Assembly (NCBI GenBank): GCA_947502885.1
Contig: CANNBP010000019.1
Location: 25,845-89,844 of the forward strand
DNA length: 64,000 nt
Source of the DNA: an uncultured Aquimarina sp.
GTDB lineage: Bacteria; Bacteroidota; Bacteroidia; Flavobacteriales; Flavobacteriaceae
Reading direction: 5' to 3'
Notes under the pieces: generated by a model
Told to the model about the DNA's origin: nothing
Seen by the model: only the letters and a program-made list of their open reading frames with translations
Databases searched by the model: none
Shown here: one piece after another, positions 36,213 through 44,697 of the stretch
Numbering within the stretch: the first letter of the stretch is position 1
Layout of the letters: each line of letters opens with the position of its first letter
Made by a program: the position numbers and the translations under genes

Positions 36213-39041
36213 TTGAATACTATAAGGATATATCATTTTATAATTGCCTTCTTTCTGTTACAGTTTCTATCTGCACAGCATAATATTAGTATTAACGCCA
36301 ATTTAGATACTCAAAAAAAGGTAATTACTATTGAGCAAGAAGTCACTTATACCAATTCATCAAAAGATACGATTACAACAGTATTTTTTCATGATTGGGC
36401 AAATAGTTTTAGTAGTAAAACAACTCCATTAGGAAAAAGGTTCACCGAAGATTTTTTAAAACGTTTTCATTTTTCTAAAGAAGAAGAACGAGGAAGCACG
36501 ATTATTCAAAACATTTCGACTAAAGAATTAGAATCACTTAAATGGGGGCGAAATATTGACGCTCAAGATATACTTTGGGTCTCACCAAACACCCCAATAT
36601 ATCCTGGGGATAGTAAAACTTTTTTATTAAAATATGTTATCAAACTTCCAAGTGCCAAATTTACTCGATATGGATATCTAGATAACGGAAATTTCAATCT
36701 AAAATATTGGTATATTATACCTGCCGTTTATGATACCAAATGGAATGTATATAGTCATAAGAACTTAGATGATTTATATGCTCCATTAGCAAATTATAAT
36801 ATCAACTTTACAGTACCTGTTGGCTACAAATTAATTAGTGATTTAAATAAACAAACAACTTTTTCTATTGAAAACAATACAAAGAAAACCGTACAAGTAA
36901 CAGGAAAAAATCGAGGTGAAATCAATATTTACCTAGAAACGGGATTATCATTTTATGACTTTAATCTAAAAAAAGTAAAATTTACCAGTGATATAAATGG
37001 TGATGACCTTTTACCAAAAATGAAATCTGTTGCCATAAACAGAATTTTAAGTTTTTTAGAAGATAAACTCGGCCCATATCCTCATGAAAAGATTGTAATT
37101 TCAGAAGCAGACTATAAAAATAATCCTGTATATGGGTTAAACCAATTGCCAGATATTGTGAGGCCATTTCCAGATGGGTTTCAACATGAAATCAAACAAT
37201 TAAAAATAATAACAGAAAATTACCTTAAGAAAACACTATTCGTAAACCCTAGAGATGATATCTGGATACGAGATGCTATACATATTTACCTAATGATGGC
37301 ATATACCCAGGAATATTATCCTGACATGAAAATTATTGGTAAACTAAGCAAAATTATTGGTGTGAGATGGTTTCATGTTGCAGATCTTGATTTTAATGAT
37401 CAATATTTTCTGGGGTATAAAAATATGGCCAGACTGTTTTTAGATCAACCTTTATCTTTACCTCAAGACCAATTAATAAAATTCAATAAAAATATTGCAA
37501 ATGCGTATAAAGCAGGAGTTGGGTTACAATACTTAAAAGATTACCTAGAAGATGATCATGTTATAAACAAAAGTATTAAAGATTTTTATACTCAAAATTC
37601 ATTAACACATACCAATTCTGATGCGTTTAGGAAAATACTTACTAATACTACTTCGAAAAATGTAGAGTGGTTTTTTACAGATTTTATACAAACTAATAAA
37701 AAGTTAGATTTCAAAATTAAATCTGTCAAAAAAACTAAAGATTCATTAGAAGTTACCATAAAAAACAAAGGCAATAACACGATGCCTATTTCTCTTTTTG
37801 GAATAAACAGAAAAGAAGTAATTTCTAAAACATGGGTAATGGGTGTTACAGACACCAAAAAAGTAAAAATCTCTAGAAAGAATGTTAGAAAATTAGTATT
37901 GGATTATGATCAAAATATCCCCGAAATCAATAGACGTAATAACTATCGTAATTTAAAGTGGATATTTAATAAACCAATTCAGTTTAGGTTTTTGCAGGAT
38001 GTAGAGGATCCAAGATATAACCAAGTATTTTTTATTCCAGAGGTAGAATTCAATGTCTATGATGGTTTTACTATTGCTTCTAAGTTCTATAATAAATCTA
38101 TTATTCGTAGAAATTTTGTTTATAGAATTTCTCCTGCATATGGTTTTAAATCAAGAAAATTACTAGGATCTGCCTCTATATCTAATAGACATCAACTAGC
38201 CAATCATGGTTTATATGAAATAAGATACGGAACAAGCGGAAGTATGTTTAGTTATGCACCGGATTTACTATTTAAACGTCTTTCTACTTCGTTTAGTTTT
38301 AGATATAGACCTAAAGACCTAAGGTCAAACAAAAAACAAAGTTTGAGTTTTAGAAACATCCATGTTTTTAGAGAAAAAAGCGAAATAAACCCTGTTGTAA
38401 CACCTAATTACAATGTATTTAGTACTAAATACAGATATTCAGATTTTAATCTAATTAATTTTTTAGGTTATAATGTGGATTATCAAATATCAAAAAACTT
38501 TAGTAAAATATCTACAACGATAAATTATAGAAAATTATTCCTTAATAATCGTCAATTAAACTTAAGGTTATTTGCTGGCTCCTTTATTTTTAATGATACA
38601 GCAAAAGATAAAGATTTTTTCAGTTTTGCCTTAGATAGACCTACAGATTATTTGTTTGATTACAATTACTTAGGGCGTAGTGAGGATTCTGGTCTGGTAA
38701 GTCAGCAAATAATTCTTGCAGAAGGTGGTTTTAAATCAAAACTTGAACCATCATTTGCGAATCAATGGATCACAACCTTTAATGCCAACACCAATCTTTG
38801 GAAATGGATTTATGCCTATGGAGATATCGGTCTTGTGAAAAATAAAGGTATAACTCCCAAATTTGTATACGATGCAGGAGTTCGATTAAGTTTGGTAGCA
38901 GATTATTTCGAAGTTTTCTTTCCGGTTGTATCCAATAAAGGATGGGAAATTTCTCAACCCAATTATAATGAACAAATCAGATTTATTATCACCTTAAGCC
39001 CACAAACATTATTAGGCTTATTCACTAGAGAGTGGTATTAA
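36213..39041 (+). CDS. M1 peptidase-like protein with degenerate active site and barrel-like C-terminus
   Basis: This is a 942-residue exported protein starting at TTG (signal peptide IRIYHFIIAFFLLQFLSAQ). Residues 20-240 match the N-terminal beta-saddle of M1 aminopeptidases. In the catalytic domain, where HExxH-(x)n-WLNEGF should be, the sequence is HEIKQ at 325-329, then DIWIRDAIHIY at 349-359. The second zinc histidine is replaced by Q and the glutamate ligand by D354. Residues 620-942 are rich in alternating aromatic strands (FRYRPKDL, YRYSDFNLINFLGYNVDY) and end in FIITLSPQTLLGLFTREWY, as in an outer-membrane beta-barrel. Probably a membrane-bound non-peptidase. Homologues are labelled gluzincin-like in flavobacteria, from memory. 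Confidence 0.8.
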   Translation: MNTIRIYHFIIAFFLLQFLSAQHNISINANLDTQKKVITIEQEVTYTNSSKDTITTVFFHDWANSFSSKTTPLGKRFTEDFLKRFHFSKEEERGSTIIQNISTKELESLKWGRNIDAQDILWVSPNTPIYPGDSKTFLLKYVIKLPSAKFTRYGYLDNGNFNLKYWYIIPAVYDTKWNVYSHKNLDDLYAPLANYNINFTVPVGYKLISDLNKQTTFSIENNTKKTVQVTGKNRGEINIYLETGLSFYDFNLKKVKFTSDINGDDLLPKMKSVAINRILSFLEDKLGPYPHEKIVISEADYKNNPVYGLNQLPDIVRPFPDGFQHEIKQLKIITENYLKKTLFVNPRDDIWIRDAIHIYLMMAYTQEYYPDMKIIGKLSKIIGVRWFHVADLDFNDQYFLGYKNMARLFLDQPLSLPQDQLIKFNKNIANAYKAGVGLQYLKDYLEDDHVINKSIKDFYTQNSLTHTNSDAFRKILTNTTSKNVEWFFTDFIQTNKKLDFKIKSVKKTKDSLEVTIKNKGNNTMPISLFGINRKEVISKTWVMGVTDTKKVKISRKNVRKLVLDYDQNIPEINRRNNYRNLKWIFNKPIQFRFLQDVEDPRYNQVFFIPEVEFNVYDGFTIASKFYNKSIIRRNFVYRISPAYGFKSRKLLGSASISNRHQLANHGLYEIRYGTSGSMFSYAPDLLFKRLSTSFSFRYRPKDLRSNKKQSLSFRNIHVFREKSEINPVVTPNYNVFSTKYRYSDFNLINFLGYNVDYQISKNFSKISTTINYRKLFLNNRQLNLRLFAGSFIFNDTAKDKDFFSFALDRPTDYLFDYNYLGRSEDSGLVSQQIILAEGGFKSKLEPSFANQWITTFNANTNLWKWIYAYGDIGLVKNKGITPKFVYDAGVRLSLVADYFEVFFPVVSNKGWEISQPNYNEQIRFIITLSPQTLLGLFTREWY

Positions 39042-39337
39042 CATTAATACAACCTTTCCGTTTATTATTTCTTGAAAGCATATTCCATATTTAATTAAAA
39101 AATTAATGTTTTAAATATCTAAGGGCAAAAGAATTATTGTTTTTCTAATTCTTCATATTTTACTTTTGTTTCTTTCGAAATTATTAATTATATTCTAAGG
39201 GCTATGAATTCTTATGTGAAATACTTAAAATTTTGAGCATATGGCAAACAAATCTTAATTTTTAATTAAAAAACAATGATTTCATAAAAAAAACACCTAT
39301 TAATTATCAAATATTCAATTTATTTACCACTCCATAC

Positions 39338-39369
39338 TTTGGAATTGGTTAGTTTTTTAACTAAATTTG
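39338..39369 (+). promoter_or_regulatory. Full Bacteroidota promoter of the fused E1 gene
   Basis: A -33 TTTG at 39338-39341 and a -7 TAAATTTG at 39362-39369 are separated by 20 bases, the expected spacing for the Bacteroidota primary sigma factor. The predicted start is near 39376, 16 bases before the ATG. Confidence 0.75.
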
Positions 39370-39391
39370 CTAGCAATAAAACACAGTTCAC

Positions 39392-41806
39392 ATGCAGCCT
39401 GAAACCGTAACTTCATCTAACCTTTCGTTTGAAGAATATAGAAGTCAAATACTTAGAGACTACAAAATTGCTTTAATTAGTAGAGAATGTAGTTTATTGG
39501 GTAGACGTGAAGTTCTTACGGGAAAATCTAAGTTTGGGATTTTTGGAGGAGGAAAAGAATTACCTCAACTCGCAATGGCAAGAGTATTTCGTAATGGTGA
39601 TTTTAGATCAGGTTATTACCGAGATCAAACGTTCATGATGGCTATTGATGAATATACCATAGAACAGTTTTTTGCAGGTTTATATGCACATACAGATATA
39701 GAAAAAGAACCGTATTCGGCAGGTAGACAAATGGGAGGACATTTTGCCACTCATAGTATTAATGAAGATGGTACATGGAAAAACTTAACCCAACAAAAAA
39801 ACACTAGTTCTGATATCTCTCCTACAGCCGGTCAAATGCCTAGATTAGTAGGTCTTGCTCAAGCGTCAAAAGTTTATCGTAACGAAAAAAGTATTACTGA
39901 CAAATCTAACTTTTCTATTAATGGAAATGAAGTAGCTTGGGGAACAATTGGTAATGCAAGTACAAGTGAAGGTTTATTCTGGGAAACTGTAAATGCTGGT
40001 GCTGTTTTGCAAGTACCTATGGTTATTAGCATTTGGGATGATGAATATGGAATATCTGTGCATGCCAAAGATCAAACCGCAAAAGAAGACATTTCATTAA
40101 TTCTTGAAGGGTTTAGACGAAGTAAAGAGCATGAAGGATATGAAATATTTAAGGTAAACGGCTGGGATTATCCTGCCTTGATCGACACCTATGAAAAAGC
40201 CGAAAAATTTGCAAGAGAACAACATATCCCAGTTATCATTCATGTTAATGAATTAACTCAACCACAAGGACATTCGACATCAGGATCTCATGAACGATAT
40301 AAAAGTGAAGAGCGTTTAAATTGGGAAAGAGAATACGATTGCAATAAGAAGTTTAAAGAATGGATTATTGCACATAATATTGCCACTGCAGAAGAATTAT
40401 TAGATTTTGAAAAAGCCGCAAAAAAGGATGTTAGGCTAGGTAAAAACGAAGCATGGAATGCTTATATCTCTGAAATTAAATTAGAGCAAAAAGAGGCAAT
40501 TTCAATTCTTAAATCAGTAGAAAGTAAAAGCGTTAACGCTAGCTTTATTTCTCCATTGATCACATCATTATCGAATAAAGAAGAACCCATACGTAAAGAT
40601 ATCCTTGAGGCAACCCGAAAGGCACTTAGATTTATAACCAAAGAGGATTTTACTGAAAAAAGTACTCTTCAAAATTGGGTTAATAGGTATATGGCTACTG
40701 TACAACCAAAATACAGTGACCACCTATATAGTGAAAGTGATTCTAAAGTCACAACAATACAGGAGGTTAAACCTCAATACGCTGATAAAAGTCAATCTGT
40801 TGATGGACGAGTAATTATTAGAGATAATTTCGAACAGCTATTTACAAGAGTTCCCGAAACGCTTATCTTTGGAGAAGATAGTGGTAAGATTGGTGACGTA
40901 AATCAGGGACTAGAAGGTCTTCAGAAAAAATTTGGAGATATTAGAGTTTCAGATACAGGTATTCGTGAGGCCACAATTATTGGGCAAGGAATTGGAATGG
41001 CATTAAGAGGTCTTAGACCAATTGCCGAAATCCAATATTTAGATTATATCCTTTATTGCATACAAGGATTAAGTGATGATTTGGCTACACTACGATATAG
41101 AACTTTTGCCAAGCAAAAAGCTCCTCTTATTATAAGAACTAGAGGACACAGATTAGAAGGAATCTGGCACTCAGGTTCTCAAATGGGAGGCCTAGTTCAT
41201 TTATTACGAGGTATACATATTCTTGTACCAAGAAATATGACCAAAGCAGCTGGGTTTTATAATACTTTAATGGATAGTGATGAGCCTGCATTGGTTATCG
41301 AATGTCTTAATGGATATCGTTTAAAAGAAAACATGCCTACAAATTTATCTGAGATAAGAACACCAGTAGGAGTTGTAGAAACTGTAAAAGAAGGAAGTGA
41401 TATTACATTAGTATCCTATGGATCTACTTTAAGACTTGTTGAACAAGCAGCTAAAGAGTTACTAACAGTCGGAATTAATAGTGAGGTTATAGACATACAA
41501 GCATTAATACCTTTTGATATAAATCATGATATTGTTAAGAGTGTTGCCAAAACTAATCGATTATTAATTATTGATGAAGATGTACCTGGTGGAGCTACCG
41601 GTTATATTTTACACAAATTAATAGATGAGCAAAACGTATATCAATACTTAGACAGCAAACCGCAAACTTTAAGTGCTCAAGCACATCGACCCGCTTTTGG
41701 TACAGATGGAGACTATTTTAGTAAACCTTCTGTAGAAGATATTTTTGAAAAGGTATATGATATTATGAATGAAGTAAATCCCAAAAACTATCCGCAATTA
41801 AGATAA
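39392..41806 (+). CDS. 2-oxoacid dehydrogenase E1, fused alpha and beta subunits
   Basis: This is an 804-residue thiamine-diphosphate enzyme that decarboxylates a 2-oxoacid, probably branched-chain, and passes the acyl group to an E2 lipoyl protein. Residues 1-330 are the alpha part with phosphate loop segment GNASTSEGLFWETVNAGAV and WDDEYGISV. Residues 460-804 are the beta part (FGEDSGKIGDVNQGLEGLQKKFG, EIQYLDYI, IRTRGHRLEGIWHSGSQ, QALIPFDINHDIVKSV). The two are separate genes in most bacteria. No E2 or E3 is adjacent. The fused form is typical in Flavobacteriaceae, where it is annotated as 2-oxoisovalerate dehydrogenase; the substrate is inferred. Confidence 0.9.
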   Translation: MQPETVTSSNLSFEEYRSQILRDYKIALISRECSLLGRREVLTGKSKFGIFGGGKELPQLAMARVFRNGDFRSGYYRDQTFMMAIDEYTIEQFFAGLYAHTDIEKEPYSAGRQMGGHFATHSINEDGTWKNLTQQKNTSSDISPTAGQMPRLVGLAQASKVYRNEKSITDKSNFSINGNEVAWGTIGNASTSEGLFWETVNAGAVLQVPMVISIWDDEYGISVHAKDQTAKEDISLILEGFRRSKEHEGYEIFKVNGWDYPALIDTYEKAEKFAREQHIPVIIHVNELTQPQGHSTSGSHERYKSEERLNWEREYDCNKKFKEWIIAHNIATAEELLDFEKAAKKDVRLGKNEAWNAYISEIKLEQKEAISILKSVESKSVNASFISPLITSLSNKEEPIRKDILEATRKALRFITKEDFTEKSTLQNWVNRYMATVQPKYSDHLYSESDSKVTTIQEVKPQYADKSQSVDGRVIIRDNFEQLFTRVPETLIFGEDSGKIGDVNQGLEGLQKKFGDIRVSDTGIREATIIGQGIGMALRGLRPIAEIQYLDYILYCIQGLSDDLATLRYRTFAKQKAPLIIRTRGHRLEGIWHSGSQMGGLVHLLRGIHILVPRNMTKAAGFYNTLMDSDEPALVIECLNGYRLKENMPTNLSEIRTPVGVVETVKEGSDITLVSYGSTLRLVEQAAKELLTVGINSEVIDIQALIPFDINHDIVKSVAKTNRLLIIDEDVPGGATGYILHKLIDEQNVYQYLDSKPQTLSAQAHRPAFGTDGDYFSKPSVEDIFEKVYDIMNEVNPKNYPQLR

Positions 41807-41858
41807 GATTTGGTCTTTTAAGAAGTGTGTATTATTTGAACTTATAAGATATACTAGG

Positions 41859-42473
41859 TTAGTAAAACTCTTCTATCTTCAGTCGTTTACCATCTTTATA
41901 AGAAATAACGAAAATTCTTTTATCAAAACCCGAACCAATTAAGGTTTTTCTAAAATCTTGAGCTTCAGAAAGTGTTTCAAAAATACCAAGGCTCATTTTA
42001 TAATAAGAAGTATCACTATATATTAGTGCATTAGTGAATTTTTCAGAAATCACAGGAGCCTTTTTAGAACTAAAAGCCTTTAACTGAACAGAATAAACTG
42101 TATCTTTATTAATTAAACTTCGATATAAATATAGGTCCTTAATTTTCGTAAGATCTTCTTTTTCGCTTTTTAGACTAGCCAAATTTTCTTGAGTAAGAGC
42201 TAATTCTTTTTTTAATAAAGAAATCTCACTACCATTACTTCCATTTTCATCATCGGTAACTGTCTTTTTCAAATTAAAAGCATTGGTAACTAAAAATACA
42301 GTTACAAGAAAAAAAACAAGAGACAATAGTCTATATACTCTATTAGATTTTTTTCTTTTCTTTAGTTCTTCAGATTTATCTTCTAAAAGATCTTCAAGTT
42401 TTCTTTGTCTAACTTCTGCTTTTTCAATCTGATAATGTAAGTACAAGAGATCCTCATCCTTAATAGACTTCAT
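41859..42473 (-). CDS. Single-pass membrane coiled-coil protein with SPOR-like C-terminus
   Basis: This is a 204-residue inner-membrane protein, orientation N-in. The cytoplasmic start has LLYLHYQIEKAEVRQRKLEDLLED. A membrane helix lies at about 48-67 (LLSLVFFLVTVFLVTNAF), a periplasmic coiled coil at about 75-110 (LKKELALTQENLASLKSEK), and then 75 residues resembling a SPOR peptidoglycan-binding fold (VYSVQLKAFSSKK...YYKMSLGIFETLSEAQDFRKTL). Its N-terminal part is clearly related to the next gene upstream. A cell-wall or division role is inferred from the SPOR similarity only. Confidence 0.65.
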   Translation of the reverse strand: MKSIKDEDLLYLHYQIEKAEVRQRKLEDLLEDKSEELKKRKKSNRVYRLLSLVFFLVTVFLVTNAFNLKKTVTDDENGSNGSEISLLKKELALTQENLASLKSEKEDLTKIKDLYLYRSLINKDTVYSVQLKAFSSKKAPVISEKFTNALIYSDTSYYKMSLGIFETLSEAQDFRKTLIGSGFDKRIFVISYKDGKRLKIEEFY

Positions 42474-42574
42474 TTCTTTGGGGGGTTATAATTTTTTATA
42501 CATTTAAAAATGGTATCATAGAACTTATTTAAAACAGTATTCATTTTAAACTCATTCTTTATTATTAATCGGTT

Positions 42575-43408
42575 TTAAGGTAACTTTTGCTCTGTTATTT
42601 TATACACAATGCCATCATCTATTTCTATAATTAAAATAGGCTTATCTAGAATAACCTTTTGCAGCGCTTTAAGAGAAAAACTATTAGAGATTTGATTAAT
42701 CTTTTTTATTTTAACTCTAACCTTTTCGTCCAACTCCAACACTTTAACCGTAGAGCTCTGATTATGAATATAATAATTATTATATAAAAAATACAATGTA
42801 TCTCCATTATTATCAATATCATACTCTGCTTTACCGTATTCCCTTGCTTTTTTTACTGCTTTTTTTCCTTGATAATACTCTATTACATCTGCTTCTATAA
42901 AAATAGCACCATTACTTTTATAAGCTCTACTAATATAACAATGCTGTTGTTTATATCTGCTAGATTTTGATTTAGTACTCTTTTTTACTGATTCATTAAT
43001 CACATTATTAGTATTCACTATTTTGGTTCCAATATCAATATTGTTATTTATAGAATCTAAATTAACTTGTTTTTCGAGGTTTTCATACTTACTCAGATTT
43101 TGCTTAAGCGCATCTAATTCTCTTTGCAACGAATCATTTGCAATCAACAATTGTGTAATTTCATTTTGTTCAGCTTTAGCACCTTTTTTAATAGAAATAC
43201 CACTATCTCTTTGCATAAATAAAAGACTGCCTCCAGTAATAAGGAGAATTAAAAAAATTATAAAAGCAAAATAGAAATTCCGTATTCTCTTACTTTTCCT
43301 TAAATCATTAGAAATAGATAAAAGTTGATCTTCAAATCGTTGTTGTTTTATATCAGTTTTTTCCATCTGATAATGCATCGATAAAAGTTCTTCTTCTTTT
43401 TTATCCAT
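42575..43408 (-). CDS. Single-pass membrane coiled-coil protein, paralogue
   Basis: This is a 277-residue protein with the same plan as its downstream neighbour. It has the cytoplasmic motif ELLSMHYQMEKTDIKQQRFEDQL, a membrane helix at about 47-67 (YFAFIIFLILLITGGSLLF), and a coiled coil at about 80-115 (LIANDSLQRELDALKQNLSKYE). A different C-terminal domain (CYISRAYKSNGAIFIEADVIEYYQGKKAVKKAREYGKAEYD) then follows, which I do not recognise. The shared LLxxHYQxEK-Q-x3-ED-x-L signature shows duplication followed by replacement or divergence of the periplasmic part. They are probably cotranscribed, with a 101-base gap. Confidence 0.6.
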   Translation of the reverse strand: MDKKEEELLSMHYQMEKTDIKQQRFEDQLLSISNDLRKSKRIRNFYFAFIIFLILLITGGSLLFMQRDSGISIKKGAKAEQNEITQLLIANDSLQRELDALKQNLSKYENLEKQVNLDSINNNIDIGTKIVNTNNVINESVKKSTKSKSSRYKQQHCYISRAYKSNGAIFIEADVIEYYQGKKAVKKAREYGKAEYDIDNNGDTLYFLYNNYYIHNQSSTVKVLELDEKVRVKIKKINQISNSFSLKALQKVILDKPILIIEIDDGIVYKITEQKLP

Positions 43409-43614
43409 TTTATTTAATCTTGATTTTAAGGTGTCAACATTGTATTATATGTTAAATTAAGAAATAAATGTATCAAATAAAAAAATTATAACCTCCTAGC
43501 AACACTATAATTAGATTAATGTACAATTTTAACGACGTATAACTTGATACAATATTTTTTGGAGTATAAATCATAGTATTTAATTTCCATAAGAGAATAT
43601 CTATAAATATGAAA

Positions 43615-43645
43615 AAAGGTGTTTTTATAACAAAAAAACACCTTT
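43615..43645 (-). terminator. Rho-independent terminator of menB
   Basis: A 12-base-pair stem (43615-43626 with 43634-43645) has a 7-base loop. On the minus strand it is followed by six T, about 33 bases past the menB stop codon. Confidence 0.87.
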
Positions 43646-43677
43646 CAAAGATCATATCTAAATTTACGTTAGCCTAT

Positions 43678-44520
43678 TTAAGGAATCCACTTAACATCTT
43701 TAAAATCGGGTTTTCTTTTTTCTAAAAATGCATTTCTACCTTCTTTGGCTTCATCGGTCATATAAGCTAATCTAGTCGCTTCACCAGCAAAAACCTGTTG
43801 CCCTACCATCCCATCATCTGTAAGATTCATAGCAAATTTGAGCATTTTAATAGAAGTAGGAGATTTTTCAAGAATTTCTTGTCCCCATTGATATGCAGTA
43901 TCTTCTAACTCCACATGAGGGATAACGGCATTAACCATACCCATTTCATAAGCCTCTTGAGCAGAATAATTTCTTCCTAAAAAGAAAATTTCTCGAGCCT
44001 TTTTCTGACCTACCATTTTTGCCAAATATGCAGATCCATACCCTCCATCAAAACTTGTTACATCGGCATCTGTTTGTTTAAAAATTGCATGTTCTTTACT
44101 GGCCAATGTTAAATCACATACAACATGAAGGCTATGCCCTCCTCCTACAGCCCAACCAGGCACAACAGCTATAACAACTTTTGGCATAAATCTAATTAGT
44201 CTCTGCACTTCTAAAATATTTAGCCTGTGCATACCATCTTGACCAACATATCCTTGATGACCTCTTGCTTTTTGATCTCCTCCGCTACAAAAACTATATA
44301 CACCATCTTTTGTTGAAGGGCCTTCTGCAGATAATAAAACAACTCCTATTGAGGTATCTTCTTGTGCATCATAAAAGGCATCATATAATTCGCTTGTGGT
44401 TTGCGGTCTAAATGCATTACGAACATTAGGTCTGTTAAATGCAATCCTTGCAATTCCATTCGATTTTTTATAAGTGATATCCTGATATTCTTTTACAGTT
44501 TTCCAGTCTATTGAATTCAT
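43678..44520 (-). CDS. menB: 1,4-dihydroxy-2-naphthoyl-CoA synthase
   Basis: MenB closes the naphthoquinol ring in menaquinone synthesis. It has 280 residues of the crotonase fold. The oxyanion hole comes from SFCSGGDQKARG near residue 76 and AVVPGWAVGGGHSL near 116. The catalytic region is IFKQTDADVTSFDGGYGSAYLAK. The residue that is glycine in bicarbonate-dependent type I enzymes such as E. coli MenB appears as Asp (QTD in place of QTG). This predicts a type II enzyme carrying its own carboxylate. No other men gene is adjacent; it is a monocistron with its own promoter and terminator. Confidence 0.95.
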   Translation of the reverse strand: MNSIDWKTVKEYQDITYKKSNGIARIAFNRPNVRNAFRPQTTSELYDAFYDAQEDTSIGVVLLSAEGPSTKDGVYSFCSGGDQKARGHQGYVGQDGMHRLNILEVQRLIRFMPKVVIAVVPGWAVGGGHSLHVVCDLTLASKEHAIFKQTDADVTSFDGGYGSAYLAKMVGQKKAREIFFLGRNYSAQEAYEMGMVNAVIPHVELEDTAYQWGQEILEKSPTSIKMLKFAMNLTDDGMVGQQVFAGEATRLAYMTDEAKEGRNAFLEKRKPDFKDVKWIP

Positions 44521-44540
44521 TACATTTCATTTTATTCTAC

Positions 44541-44548
44541 CAAAAATA
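44541..44548 (-). promoter_or_regulatory. -7 promoter box of menB
   Basis: The minus strand reads TATTTTTG, an exact TAnnTTTG match 20 bases upstream of the ATG, with a TTG about 16 bases further upstream near the -33 position. Confidence 0.6.
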
Positions 44549-44697
44549 CTATATTTAATTATATCAAGCTCAATACAAATTATTAGTAATAACAATCCCT
44601 TACAACTTTAACTAGAAAATTATAAAGGATTTAATTTATACTTATATTTTAATCAAATCAGATACAACACATTACATTAGTAAGATATATTCTAAAA

